Part shown: positions 53,022 to 62,238 of the stretch, in pieces | Position numbering within the stretch: the stretch's first letter is position 1 | Layout of the letters: every line of letters begins with the position of its first letter | From: Mesoflavibacter sp. | GTDB taxonomy: Bacteria; Pseudomonadota; Alphaproteobacteria; UBA8366; Aestuariispiraceae | Assembly (NCBI GenBank): GCA_017792345.1 | Contig: CP051228.1 | Coordinates: 4,618,148 to 4,682,147 of the forward strand | DNA length: 64,000 nt | Direction of reading: 5' to 3' | The notes under the pieces: model-generated | Database searches by the model: none | The model's input: the letters and a program-made list of their open reading frames with translations, nothing else | Told to the model about the DNA's origin: nothing | Program-made: the position numbers and the translations under genes

Positions 53022-53864
53022 CTATTTCTCGCTTTCCAACAGACCGCGCACGAACCAGCGCTGGAAGAACAGGACCACCAGAACCGGCGGCAGGGTCGCC
53101 AAGACGGCGAGCGCGAAGGCTTCCTGGAACTGCGGGATCTGCCCGCCTTCATAGACGACCTGGAACGCCTGCTTGATGCCGATGACGATGGTGTAGAGCT
53201 GATCGTCCGTGGTCATGATCAGGGGCCAGAGATACTGGTTCCAGCCGACCACGAACATGATGATGAAGATCGCCGCGATCATGGTCTTGGACAGCGGCAC
53301 CAGGATATCGATGAAGAAGCGGAACGGCCCCGCCCCGTCGATCCGCGCCGCCTCCAGCAACTCGTCCGGCACCGACTTGAAGAACTGCCGGAAGAAAAAC
53401 GTCCCCGTGGCCGACGCGATCAATGGCACGATCAGGCCGGTATAGGTGTTCAACAGCCCCATCTTCGCGACGACCTCATAGGACGGCACGATCCGCACCT
53501 CCAGCGGCAGCAGCAGGGTCAGGAAGATGACCCAGAACATCGGCAGCGCCAGCGGAAAGCGGAAATAGACGATGGCATAGGCGGCCAGCATCGAAATCGC
53601 GATCTTGCCGACGGCAAAACCCAGGCCGAGGACCAGACTGTTGATCAGCATCTTCGCGGCCGTCGACGTCTTGGTGACGCCGCCGGTCTCGAACAGGACC
53701 GCGCTGTAGGTTTCCAGGAAGCGGTCGCCGAACCAGAATTGCAGGCCTTCGCGCAGCAACGTTTCCGGCGCATGGGTCGAGCTGGCAAAGGCGACCCAGA
53801 GCGGCGTGACCAGAAACAGGACGCCCGCGATCAGGATCAGATGGGTCACGATGGTGCGCAGCAT
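53022..53864 (-). CDS. ugpE: sn-glycerol-3-phosphate ABC transporter permease UgpE
   Basis: This 280-residue inner-membrane permease has an N-terminal signal-anchor ([20 protein letters not shown]) and about six hydrophobic segments, with the ABC coupling-loop motif [27 protein letters not shown] (EAA motif). The start ATG shares one base with the ugpA stop (TGATG). ugpC follows within 2 bp, so all are co-transcribed. Confidence 0.93.
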   Translation of the reverse strand: MLRTIVTHLILIAGVLFLVTPLWVAFASSTHAPETLLREGLQFWFGDRFLETYSAVLFETGGVTKTSTAAKMLINSLVLGLGFAVGKIAISMLAAYAIVYFRFPLALPMFWVIFLTLLLPLEVRIVPSYEVVAKMGLLNTYTGLIVPLIASATGTFFFRQFFKSVPDELLEAARIDGAGPFRFFIDILVPLSKTMIAAIFIIMFVVGWNQYLWPLIMTTDDQLYTIVIGIKQAFQVVYEGGQIPQFQEAFALAVLATLPPVLVVLFFQRWFVRGLLESEK

Positions 53865-54742
53865 CAGTAATGGACCTTCCGTTCGATGAAGCGGAACTGG
53901 AACACGGTCAGGGCCAGCACCATCAGCAGCAGCACGACCGACTGCGCCGAACTGCCGCCCAGATCGGCCCCCAGGAAGCCGTCCTTGTAGACCTTGTAGA
54001 CCAGGGTGTTGGTCGCCCCGCCCGGTCCGCCGCGCGTGGTCACGTCGATGATCCCGAAGGTTTCGAAGAAGGCGTAGGTGATGTTGATCACCAGAAGGAA
54101 GAAAGTGGTCGGCGCCAGCAGCGGGAAGGTGATGGTCCAGAACCGCTTTTCCGGACTGCGGCAATCCAGGACGGCCGCTTCCTGCACCGATTTCGGGATG
54201 CTCTGCAGGCCGGCCAGGAAGAAGATGAAATTGACGGAAACCTGTTTCCAGATCGCGATCAGCGAAACCATGAAGGCCGCGTCGAAACCGTCCGTACCGC
54301 GTTCGAAATCCCAGCCCATGCCGTTCAGCAGGAAATGCAGATCCCCGACCAGCGGGTTGAACAGGACATGCCCGATCAGCCCGGCCACCGCCGGCGCGAC
54401 GGCATAGGCCCAGATCAACAGCGTCTTATAGGTCGACGCGCCGCGAATGACCTCATTCGCCTTAACCGCCAGCAAAAGCGCCAGGCCCAACGACCCAAAG
54501 GCGACGATGGCGGAGAACACAACGGTGAAGACGGCGGATTTCACCCAATCCCGGTCCAGGACCATGTCCTCGTAGTTCCGGAACCAGACGAACTGGCTGG
54601 ACAGGCCGAACGCGTCTTCCAGAAGAAAGGATTGATAGACGGCCTGCGCCGCCGGCCAAAGGAAGAAAATGAATATGATCCCGACCTGCGGCAGCAGGAA
54701 GAGATATGGGATCGGCGATCTTTCAAATTGAACGCGCTTCAT
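53864..54742 (-). CDS. ugpA: sn-glycerol-3-phosphate ABC transporter permease UgpA
   Basis: This 292-residue permease begins MKRVQFERSPIPYLFLLPQ and has several membrane segments plus the EAA coupling motif VQEAAVLDCRSPEKRFWTITFPLLAPTTF (split here across two reading stretches). The tail ALTVFQFRFIERKVHY is typical of UgpA. It is separated from ugpB by a 108-bp gap with a hairpin. Confidence 0.93.
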   Translation of the reverse strand: MKRVQFERSPIPYLFLLPQVGIIFIFFLWPAAQAVYQSFLLEDAFGLSSQFVWFRNYEDMVLDRDWVKSAVFTVVFSAIVAFGSLGLALLLAVKANEVIRGASTYKTLLIWAYAVAPAVAGLIGHVLFNPLVGDLHFLLNGMGWDFERGTDGFDAAFMVSLIAIWKQVSVNFIFFLAGLQSIPKSVQEAAVLDCRSPEKRFWTITFPLLAPTTFFLLVINITYAFFETFGIIDVTTRGGPGGATNTLVYKVYKDGFLGADLGGSSAQSVVLLLMVLALTVFQFRFIERKVHY

Positions 54743-54798
54743 GAGATGTCACGAGCCCCCCGGCCCAGTTTCGCCCGACTTTGCCCCCGATACCGCGC

Positions 54799-54828
54799 AG
54801 GCGGCGCACCGGTTACCCGATGCGCCGC
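54799..54828. other. Intercistronic hairpin between ugpB and ugpA
   Basis: Stem GGCGGCGCA / TGCGCCGCC (9 bp) with a 12-nt loop, 22 bp past the ugpB stop on the minus strand. It lacks a T-tract and probably stabilises the abundant ugpB message or attenuates read-through to ugpAEC. Confidence 0.55.
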
Positions 54829-54849
54829 CGCAACACGACGAAAGGAGGA

Positions 54850-56154
54850 TCAGTTATAGGTGTCGTGGAAGCGGTCGAGCAGTTCGTTCGATTCGGCTTC
54901 GATGGCCTGGAAGGCCTCGTCCACGGACGCTTCGCCGTTCAGCAGGCGCTCGTAGTTCTTGTACATGACTTCGCGGATTTGGACGTAGTAGCCCAGGCGA
55001 TAGCCCTTGGTCCATTCGCCGGTCGGCTGAGACAGCTGCAGGATACCGACTTCGGCGTCCGGGGCTTCATTGTAGTAACCGGCTTTCTTGGCCAGTTCAT
55101 AGGCGCCGGTCGTGATCGGAACGTAACCGGTTTCCTTGTGCCAGAAGAACTGGGTTTCCGCTTTGGTCATGTAATCGAAGAACTTGGCAACGGCCTTGTA
55201 TTCCGGATCTTCGTGACCGGAGAAGGCGAACAGCGCCGCGCCGCCGATGAAGGTGCCTTTCGGCTCTTCGATGATCGACTTCCAATACGGCAGATAGGTC
55301 GTGCCGAAATCGAAATCGGCCGATTTGCGCAGGCCGCCGAACGATCCCGAGGAGCCCAGCCACATGGCGGTCTTGCCCTGGACGAACGCATCCTGGTTTT
55401 CGCCCCAGCCGCGGCCGTAATAGCCGTACCAGCCCTTGTCGAGCCATTCCTTGACCTTGGTCCAGTGACCCTTCATGTGGTCGTTGTTGTACAGGATGTC
55501 GACATCGGTCGAATCGAAACCGTTATTCGCCGTCGCCATCTGGATGTTGTGACGGGAATGGAAGTTCTCCGAGAAGATCCACGGGCTGTGGCTCTGCGAC
55601 AGCGGCACATAGCCGGCTTCGACCAGCTTCGGCGCGATGGCTTCGAATTCTTCCCAGGTCTGCGGCGCTTCGACACCGGCCTTCGCCAGGGCTTCCTTGT
55701 TCACATAGAGCAGCGGCGTGGAAGAGTTGAACGGCATGCCGATCATCTTGCCGTCGCTATCGGCATAGAAATAGCGGACGCCGGTGATGTAGTTTTCGAT
55801 GTCGAAACCGACGCCGTGATCCTTCAACAGGTCGGCAACCGGATAGACCGCGCCCGGCGCGTTGATGATCGTCGCCGCGCCGGCGTCGAACACCTGGATG
55901 ATGTGGGGCTGTTCGCCCGCCCGGAAGGCGGCGATCCCGGCCGTCATCGTATCTTCATAGCCGCCCTTGTAGATCGAGGTCAGCTTGACGTCGCTCTGGC
56001 TGGCGTTGAACTCCGCGGTCATTTCATCGACCACTTCGCCCAGACGGCCGCCCATCGCGTGCCACATCGTGATTTCAGTGGGTTCCGCCTGGGCAATGCC
56101 CGTGAACCCCATGCCCGCTGCCATGGCCGCGGCGAAAAGAGTGCTGCGTCGCAT
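54850..56154 (-). CDS. ugpB: sn-glycerol-3-phosphate ABC transporter substrate-binding protein UgpB
   Basis: This 434-residue periplasmic protein has a Sec signal peptide (MRRSTLFAAAMAAGMGFTGI, cleavage after AQA) and the UgpB start EITMWHAMGGRLGEVVDEM, with FNASQSDVKLTSIYKGGYED following. GSSGSFGGLRKSADFDFGTT and the GAALFAFSG segment are typical. The ATG was chosen over a GTG two codons earlier because GGGGAG is spaced well. It is the ligand-binding component for glycerol-3-phosphate or its diesters; a related phosphodiester substrate is possible. Confidence 0.93.
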   Translation of the reverse strand: MRRSTLFAAAMAAGMGFTGIAQAEPTEITMWHAMGGRLGEVVDEMTAEFNASQSDVKLTSIYKGGYEDTMTAGIAAFRAGEQPHIIQVFDAGAATIINAPGAVYPVADLLKDHGVGFDIENYITGVRYFYADSDGKMIGMPFNSSTPLLYVNKEALAKAGVEAPQTWEEFEAIAPKLVEAGYVPLSQSHSPWIFSENFHSRHNIQMATANNGFDSTDVDILYNNDHMKGHWTKVKEWLDKGWYGYYGRGWGENQDAFVQGKTAMWLGSSGSFGGLRKSADFDFGTTYLPYWKSIIEEPKGTFIGGAALFAFSGHEDPEYKAVAKFFDYMTKAETQFFWHKETGYVPITTGAYELAKKAGYYNEAPDAEVGILQLSQPTGEWTKGYRLGYYVQIREVMYKNYERLLNGEASVDEAFQAIEAESNELLDRFHDTYN

Positions 56155-56402
56155 CCGCACTTTCTCCCCTAGATGTCGAAAGGAACTCGATTAGGAATGG
56201 TGGCGGACCGGGTCGCCGGGCCGCCTGCGCGGTTTCACCACCTTTGGCGCGCAGGTTGAGCGCGAGGTCTACAGACGCTCTGCGACAATGGTGTGTCGGC
56301 ATTGTTACGGACTGCTTATCGGTGTGTTGCGATTTCGTGTCGCGACGGCCGGGTCACAGGCTTATCACTAGACCTATGCCGCCGTGCGGTTAGCATGGCG
56401 CC

Positions 56403-56783
56403 ATGACACGGGACGAATTCGATAGTCTTTGCGCTGCGCTTCCCGGCACGACACATGTCGTGCAATGGGGCGGTGCGTCCGTTTGGAAAGTCGGCGGCAA
56501 GATCTTTGCGATCTGCGGTCCCTGGGGGGACGGCGCGCATCAGAAGATCAGCTTCAAATGCAGCCGGTTCAGTTATGAAATTCTGACGCAGCAGACCGGC
56601 ATCGTCCCCGCCCCCTATCTCGCCCGCGCGGAATGGGTCCAGGTGCAGGCCCCCGACGCCCTGACGGATGACGAACTGCGTGCCTATATCGAACAGGCAC
56701 ATGGGATCATTGCGGCGAAGCTGACGAAATCCCTGCGTCTGTCCCTTGGATTGACCGATGCCGGGGAGCGGACGGCCCCATGA
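56403..56783 (+). CDS. MmcQ/YjbR family protein
   Basis: This 126-residue protein has the CyaY-like MmcQ/YjbR fold: MTRDEFDSLCAALPGTTHVV, then WGGASVWKVGGKIFAICGPW and SFKCSRFSYEILTQQTGIVPAPYLARAEWVQ. Members are annotated DNA-binding but their function is poorly understood. The stop overlaps the RNase T2 start (ATGA). Upstream 248 bp to ugpB hold no gene; they may hold divergent promoters. Confidence 0.88.
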   Translation: MTRDEFDSLCAALPGTTHVVQWGGASVWKVGGKIFAICGPWGDGAHQKISFKCSRFSYEILTQQTGIVPAPYLARAEWVQVQAPDALTDDELRAYIEQAHGIIAAKLTKSLRLSLGLTDAGERTAP

Positions 56784-57529
56784 GCACACGCCGGTTGGGC
56801 ATTTGTCATGCCTTAGCGGGCCTGACCTTTTTGGTCTGTGCCCTGTACCAACCCGAAGCGGCACGGGCGGAAGATCAGGACCTCGTCCTCGCAGTGTCCT
56901 GGCAGCCGGGCTTCTGCGAAACGAAACCCAATTTGCCGGAATGCCGGACCCAGACGGCAAGCCGATTCGACGCGACCCATTTCACGCTGCACGGATTGTG
57001 GCCGCAGCCGCGCGGCAATGACTATTGCGGCGTCACGCCCGAAATCGTCGCTCTGGATCGCCCCGAGAGCTGGAAATTGCTGCCGGCGATGTCCCTGCCC
57101 GACTCGCTGCGAGAAGAATTGGCGGAGGCGATGCCCGGGACGCAATCCGGATTGGACCGGCACGAATGGATCAAACACGGCACCTGCTATCACCCCCGCG
57201 ATCCGGAAAGCTACTTCGCCCATTCCCTGACGTTGCTTAAGGAACTGAACGGATCGCCGGTCCGCCACCTGTTCCAAGGTGCAATTGGAAACACCGTCAC
57301 GGCCGAAGACATTCGCAACGCGTTCAACGAGGCTTTTGGCTCGGGCGCCGGAGAACGCGTGGAGATCGTCTGCCGGGAGTTGGGGCCGGCGACGCTCATA
57401 GTCGAACTGCGCATCGCATTGGCGGGGCAACCGGGTGAGGAGAGCTTAAGCTCCCTGATTGCGGCGGCCCCTCCACGTGCGGGCGGCTGCGACGGCGGCC
57501 TTGTCGACGCCGTGGGCTTCGACCGATAG
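56780..57529 (+). CDS. Ribonuclease T2 family protein, exported
   Basis: This 249-residue secreted endoribonuclease has a Sec signal peptide (about residues 1-30, ARAE cut) and both catalytic blocks: CAS I FTLHGLWPQ (His71) and CAS II HEWIKHGTC (His128, Glu129, His133). Cysteines in FCETKPNLPEC and DYCG suggest disulfides. It should degrade RNA in the periplasm or medium, as RNase I does in enterobacteria. It is translationally coupled to mmcQ and converges on the chemoreceptor gene (12 bp). Confidence 0.93.
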   Translation: MSTRRLGICHALAGLTFLVCALYQPEAARAEDQDLVLAVSWQPGFCETKPNLPECRTQTASRFDATHFTLHGLWPQPRGNDYCGVTPEIVALDRPESWKLLPAMSLPDSLREELAEAMPGTQSGLDRHEWIKHGTCYHPRDPESYFAHSLTLLKELNGSPVRHLFQGAIGNTVTAEDIRNAFNEAFGSGAGERVEIVCRELGPATLIVELRIALAGQPGEESLSSLIAAAPPRAGGCDGGLVDAVGFDR

Positions 57530-57541
57530 GCAACCCCGTCT

Positions 57542-59500
57542 TTAGGTTTCGCGTACCTTCAACAGGAACGTTTCGACCAGACTGTTCAGAAGGCGCGATT
57601 GTGTCGCGACCTCCCCGCTGTCGACACGGACCTGTTTCGCGGTTTTGTCGGCGACACCGACAGAGGTAGACACACCATCGATGTTCTGGGTGACCATGCT
57701 TGTCCCCTGTGCCGCTTCTTCGACATTGCGGGCGATTTCCTGAGTGGCGCTGGTCTGCTGCTCAATGGCCGCCGCAATTGCCGCCGCGACTTCATTCACT
57801 TTCTCGATTGTCCCGGCAATGGTGGTGATCGCATCCACGGCGGACCGGGTGTTCTGCTGGACCTTGGCGATCTGACCGCCGATCGCCTCGGTCGCGCGAC
57901 CGGTCTGGCTCGCCAGCGACTTCACCTCCTCGGCGACGACGGCAAACCCCTTTCCGGCCTCGCCCGCGCGCGCCGCTTCGATCGTCGCGTTGAGCGCCAG
58001 CAAGTTGGTTTGATCCGCAATCTCGTTGATCAGTTTGACCGCTTCCTCGATCTGTTCAGCGGAAACGGCCAAGTCCTTGACGATCACATCGGTCTGCCGC
58101 GCCTGGTCGACAGCTTCCCGCGTTACCTGAGTGGACAGCGTGATTTGCGAGCCGATCTCCCGGATAGACGCCGTCAATTGATCGGTTGCCGCCGCAACAG
58201 TCTGGACATTGGTCGACGCTTCCTGCGCTGCGGCTGCCACCGCGCTGGCCTGCCCCGCCGCCTTTTCCGTCACAGTGCTCATTTCGTCGGAGTTGCGCCC
58301 AAGCTGGGCGACCGACCGGTCGACCGTTGACAGCGCCTGGGTCGATCGGGATTCGAAGTCCTGGGTAATCCGCTGCAGCAACTCCGCCCGTTCGGCCTTC
58401 GCCTTGGCATCCGCCTCACGCAGGGCCGAGGCCCGCTCCGCCTCCTGCATCGCCTCCTTGAAGACGTCCACCGATTGCGCCATGCGGCCCATCTCGTTGG
58501 TGTAATCCGTCGCGGGGATCGGCGTATCCTTTTCCCCCGCAGCCAGTTGCGCCATCGCGTCGGTCATGGCCGCAATCGGGCGCGAGACAGCGCTGATGAT
58601 CATCACGGCCAATACGCCCATAAGAACGGCCGCGCCGACGATAACCGAGATCACGACCGCCTGAACCGTCCGCGCCGCATCCTCCGCCGATTCCAGCGAT
58701 TGGCGGGCGGTGTTGTCGTAATGGGCCAGGATCTCATCGAAGGCAGGCTGGATTGCGGCAAACAGGTCGGACAGTTCCCCCTCCTGCTCGACCAGTTGCA
58801 GACGCAGACCCGCGACCCCGTTGAAATCGCTCAGATAGGATTGCATCAACTTCGTGATGTCGGATCGCACTTCGGACGGGACATTCGAATTCGGCAACGC
58901 CTCCTCGAACTCCGCAAACCGGGCCGGCATGCGCTCGACATATTTCGGGTCCAGACGCAGCAGAAAGTCTTTCTCGTGGCGGCGCATCATCAGCATGATG
59001 ACCGTCAGCCGGTCGTCACTGTATTCCTTCAGCCGCTCTTCGACGTTATGGACGGAGGCACGCAACGTGCCCATGCGGGCTTCCTCCTCATTCAGGCCGA
59101 TTTCCTTCCAAGCACGGGTCACGGTTTCGAATTGCGCCTCATAGGTCCGCAATCCTGCCAGCACATCGCGCGTCAGATGGGCGACGGCGGGGTCTTCAAA
59201 CAGTTCGAGATTTTCATATATCTCGACCATCACCGCCGCATGCTTGGCGATATAGCTGTCGTCTTTGCGGATCAGGAAGTCCTTCTCCCGTCGCCGGGCG
59301 TTCAGGAACCCATAGGCGACCTCCCGTGTGATGGACTGGGAATCGCGCGCTGCGTCCGCCTCCGCCTGCAGATCCGATTGGTAGATGCTGCCCGCAATGA
59401 CCGTAACGGCAACGGCCGTAAAACTGATCGCGGCGACCGCGGCCAGAGCAGCGATCTGTGTGCGGATACTGGCGGATTTGAAGAAACCTGTGCCTGACAT
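57542..59500 (-). CDS. Transmembrane methyl-accepting chemotaxis protein with HBM-type sensor domain
   Basis: This 652-residue chemoreceptor has TM1 at about residues 16-38, a long helical periplasmic domain, TM2 at about 281-304, a HAMP domain ([20 protein letters not shown]) and a methyl-accepting domain with the tip [19 protein letters not shown]. The periplasmic region contains two RRxEKDFL(I/L)R motifs (EKDFL at about 72-76 and 176-180), the mark of the helical bimodular (HBM) sensor, which in Pseudomonas binds organic acids such as TCA intermediates. The ligand here is unknown. Confidence 0.93.
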   Translation of the reverse strand: MSGTGFFKSASIRTQIAALAAVAAISFTAVAVTVIAGSIYQSDLQAEADAARDSQSITREVAYGFLNARRREKDFLIRKDDSYIAKHAAVMVEIYENLELFEDPAVAHLTRDVLAGLRTYEAQFETVTRAWKEIGLNEEEARMGTLRASVHNVEERLKEYSDDRLTVIMLMMRRHEKDFLLRLDPKYVERMPARFAEFEEALPNSNVPSEVRSDITKLMQSYLSDFNGVAGLRLQLVEQEGELSDLFAAIQPAFDEILAHYDNTARQSLESAEDAARTVQAVVISVIVGAAVLMGVLAVMIISAVSRPIAAMTDAMAQLAAGEKDTPIPATDYTNEMGRMAQSVDVFKEAMQEAERASALREADAKAKAERAELLQRITQDFESRSTQALSTVDRSVAQLGRNSDEMSTVTEKAAGQASAVAAAAQEASTNVQTVAAATDQLTASIREIGSQITLSTQVTREAVDQARQTDVIVKDLAVSAEQIEEAVKLINEIADQTNLLALNATIEAARAGEAGKGFAVVAEEVKSLASQTGRATEAIGGQIAKVQQNTRSAVDAITTIAGTIEKVNEVAAAIAAAIEQQTSATQEIARNVEEAAQGTSMVTQNIDGVSTSVGVADKTAKQVRVDSGEVATQSRLLNSLVETFLLKVRET

Positions 59501-59607
59501 TGCCCATACTCCCCTGTCGGGCGCGGCAGCCTATGCCTTCATTGCTTAGGCTCATGCGCATACGGGAGTAGTGACTCGAATTGCTAAACATTCGATTAAT
59601 AAAATGC

Positions 59608-59641
59608 CATCGGCGAGAACGCGGCCGCGCCGCGTCCGCCG
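59608..59641 (-). terminator. Terminator of the autotransporter-barrel gene
   Basis: Outer stem CGGCG/CGCCG and inner stem ACGCGGC / GCCGCGT around a CGC loop, 9 bp past the stop on the minus strand, followed by ATGGCATTTTATT. Confidence 0.7.
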
Positions 59642-59649
59642 ACGGTCGG

Positions 59650-61590
59650 TCAGAACAACACGGTGAAATTCAGCTTGGTATACGTGCGCCAGGGGCCGTT
59701 ATCGCCCGCTGCGGCGGATGCGTTCGAATAGGCGCGGGCGAAATTGGACCGCAGATCGAGGCGCGCAGAGCTGGAATTGTTCCACAATCTGGCGCCAACC
59801 GTCGTATTCATCGCGTCTATGGAAGACCCGAGAGAGAGGGAGGGCGCCAACTGGTTCGCGCCGAAGAGGTCGACCGCGAAGGTCCGGGCCACGGTGCCCG
59901 AAATCGACGATTCCGAATAGTCGTCCAACCCCACGACCGTGGACGCGTCGACGGAAGCCTGCAATGCCAGGTCGACATCGATCAATCGGAGGCCGCCCCC
60001 AACTTCACCGGACTCGCCGTCACCATTGGTCGTGTCGAGGAATTCGTAGACAAGCGCACTGGAGAGATAGGGTTCGACTAACAGTCCGCCGCCCGCGTCG
60101 ATCTCATAGGCCGCTTCGCCATCCAACTGAACATATCCGGAATTTGTTACGGTCGAGCTGAAGAAGGTTCCGCCGGAGTCGGTATAGGATTCGTCACGCC
60201 GCATGGAACGCGTGAAGGACAGGGATCCGGTGACCCTCATTTCCGGGATCTGTGCCAGATTGCCGTGTGCGGCGGCGCTGACCGACGCGAAACCGGAATA
60301 GGCCGACGTACTGGAATTGATCTGCGTCGATGAGATGTTGGAGGCGCGATCGACGTCATGGAAGCCGAGCCCGGCGGTAACGGTCAGGTCCAACCATGAT
60401 TTGGGCTTGTACAGAAGATAGGGCGCCAACGTGTAGGACAGATCCCGATAGGTGCCGTCGTCGGATGTCACATCCAGGTCGGATTCCGCGACATTCAAGA
60501 AGACACCGGACAGGAGACGGTCGGTGAACCAATAATCCGCGCCGACCGATAGCGACAGGGTATCGCCGTCGAACCTACGATCGTCGCCGACATTGTTGCG
60601 CGTATTCTCGATGCTGCTGACGCTTCCCTGCATCCAAAGGCTGGCGCGCAGGTCCCGCCGGAACTGTGCCGGCTCCGTCGGGCTGGGCGTGCTGTCGCCC
60701 TGACCTGCCGACGCCTTGACCACTGCCGCGGTGTCAAAGGCCAAATAAGGAATCAGGAACTTGAGGGCCTGACGCGTGTCGTTCGTGCCGACATTCCGAT
60801 CACCCCAATCGGTATCCTGAGACAATGCGGACGGCAGCCGCCGCGTCCAACGTTCGTTTCGATCATCGTCGAACGCAGATTCGAAATGGTATGCGGCGCG
60901 CCCGCCAGTCTCAGCCGCGGCGCTGTTGACGCTCAAGGCCGTATCGGGCTCGCCCCCGTCATTTAACACGATCCCGGAAACGCTCCTATTGGACCGGAAC
61001 CGCAACAGGTGGAGCATCAAATTGTCCAGCGCCTGTTTGGTTTTCTGCTTGTTGACCCGAACCGCGATATCCGCCGCGCTGGTGGACGAGTTCGCGGTTC
61101 CGGCCACGCCCGGGCAGAACGGGTTCAACTGGCTGAGGTCCACGGTGATCGTTACCGCCGGGGTCAGGTTGAACGTCGCGCCATCGGCCTGGGACTGGGC
61201 ACCAACGGCGGTATCCAGGACCATGAAACGGAAAGGACCGGCGGTCGGCTGCACGAATGTCTGGAAGTTGATGACACCGCCGGCGACATTCCCACCCGCC
61301 GCGTTCACGCTGCTGAAATTGCCGTCGATGATGATGTTGTTGCCGTCGACCATATAGAATTCATAGTGGTCGAGCCCGCCGCCATCGTCGGTGTCCCCGA
61401 CGAATTGCGAGTTGATCTGGATCGAGAACAGGCTCTGGTTCGCCAGGGAGCATTGCCCGTTTTGTGTCCCGCCAAAGTTAATGACGGTACCAGAGAAACC
61501 CGTGAAGTTGATTGCTTCCGCGCGGTCTATACTGAAGAAAGAGAATAACGCGGAAAACGCGAGAAATATAGATCTCTTACAATACTTCAT
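59650..61590 (-). CDS. Autotransporter-barrel outer membrane protein
   Basis: This 646-residue protein has a signal peptide (MKYCKRSIFLAFSALFSFFS, cut near AEA26), a beta-rich N-terminal domain (about 27-175, starting INFTGFSGTVINFGGTQ), a Lys/Arg-rich linker, and a C-terminal beta-barrel (about 312-646) with alternating aromatic strands such as LSLSVGADYWFTDRLLSG and the terminal Phe of NFTVLF, the Omp85-recognised C-terminus. It fits an autotransporter with a short passenger. The ATG chosen has the cleaner signal; 7 upstream codons are also open. Passenger function unknown. Confidence 0.85.
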   Translation of the reverse strand: MKYCKRSIFLAFSALFSFFSIDRAEAINFTGFSGTVINFGGTQNGQCSLANQSLFSIQINSQFVGDTDDGGGLDHYEFYMVDGNNIIIDGNFSSVNAAGGNVAGGVINFQTFVQPTAGPFRFMVLDTAVGAQSQADGATFNLTPAVTITVDLSQLNPFCPGVAGTANSSTSAADIAVRVNKQKTKQALDNLMLHLLRFRSNRSVSGIVLNDGGEPDTALSVNSAAAETGGRAAYHFESAFDDDRNERWTRRLPSALSQDTDWGDRNVGTNDTRQALKFLIPYLAFDTAAVVKASAGQGDSTPSPTEPAQFRRDLRASLWMQGSVSSIENTRNNVGDDRRFDGDTLSLSVGADYWFTDRLLSGVFLNVAESDLDVTSDDGTYRDLSYTLAPYLLYKPKSWLDLTVTAGLGFHDVDRASNISSTQINSSTSAYSGFASVSAAAHGNLAQIPEMRVTGSLSFTRSMRRDESYTDSGGTFFSSTVTNSGYVQLDGEAAYEIDAGGGLLVEPYLSSALVYEFLDTTNGDGESGEVGGGLRLIDVDLALQASVDASTVVGLDDYSESSISGTVARTFAVDLFGANQLAPSLSLGSSIDAMNTTVGARLWNNSSSARLDLRSNFARAYSNASAAAGDNGPWRTYTKLNFTVLF

Positions 61591-61634
61591 CCCCGAACCG
61601 CCCCCATCCATTCCAATCCCCGCATTTAAACTAG

Positions 61635-61656
61635 TTGTGATTCTGATCTCTCACAA
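61635..61656. promoter_or_regulatory. TTGTGA-N10-TCACAA inverted repeat upstream of the autotransporter gene
   Basis: A perfect 6-bp inverted repeat with a 10-bp spacer, 45 bp upstream of the minus-strand start codon. The spacing does not fit CRP (N6). It is a candidate operator of unknown regulator. The remaining 170 bp up to tRNA-Phe show no gene. Confidence 0.4.
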
Positions 61657-61826
61657 CGGGAAAGGGCGCTCGAATAGGGTGTTTTGAATATGCATCCTGC
61701 GACCTTAGAATTGTTCCAAGGTCAATAAGCCGTCCCAGCAAGGCCGACACAGGATGGTGACAGCGTCCGGGATGGGCCAACCCGAAAGGGAACGTCCGCA
61801 CCAATCTCTTCAAATTCAGGGGAAAG

Positions 61827-61903
61827 ATGGTGCCCAGGGGAGGAATCGAACCACCGACACTGCGATTTTCAATCGCATGCTCTACCAACTGAGCTACCTG
61901 GGC
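61827..61903 (-). tRNA. tRNA-Phe (GAA)
   Basis: The minus strand folds into a complete tRNA: acceptor GCCCAGG / CCTGGGC, D-arm with AGCTCAGTTGGTAGAGC, anticodon loop TTGAAAA (GAA, phenylalanine), and T-arm GGTTCGATTCC. The 3' CCA is encoded at 61827-61829. It lies 89 bp downstream of yacG, the usual alphaproteobacterial position. Confidence 0.97.
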
Positions 61904-61992
61904 AGGCTCTGACGGACCGTGTCGTCCGCGAGCGCGAGAGGGTGTTTAAGAGGTTTGAGGGCGAGTTGCAACCCTGTTTCAGCCCCGTGACT

Positions 61993-62235
61993 TCAGAATT
62001 TTTCCCGGTCCGGCGGCCAGCGGTTTTCCCTTTCGTCCGTACGGGGATCGTTTGCCATATCGTCCGGCGCCTCGTCCGTTTCGATCCGATAGGCACCGCC
62101 CAGCCAGCGGTGCAGATCGACATCCTGGCACCGTTTCGAACAGAAGGGCTTCACATCGTCAGCGGGCGGGCTGCCGCAGATCGGGCATTTCAGTTTCTTG
62201 CGCTTGTCGATGCGCGTGCGCTCCGGATCCAGCAT
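61993..62235 (-). CDS. yacG: DNA gyrase inhibitor YacG (zinc ribbon)
   Basis: This 80-residue protein has a four-Cys zinc ribbon (LKCPICG: Cys17, Cys20; FCSKRC: Cys32, Cys36) followed by DVDLHRWLGGAYRIE, the YacG signature, and an acidic tail that contacts GyrB. In E. coli it inhibits gyrase DNA binding. It follows rng (3-bp gap), as in many alphaproteobacteria. Confidence 0.93.
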   Translation of the reverse strand: MLDPERTRIDKRKKLKCPICGSPPADDVKPFCSKRCQDVDLHRWLGGAYRIETDEAPDDMANDPRTDERENRWPPDREKF

Positions 62236-62238
62236 GCC

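Noticed and set aside
61635-61656. CRP/FNR-type operator
   Set aside because: CRP-like sites need TGTGA-N6-TCACA; the spacer here is longer (TTGTGA-N10-TCACAA), so only an unnamed dyad is reported.
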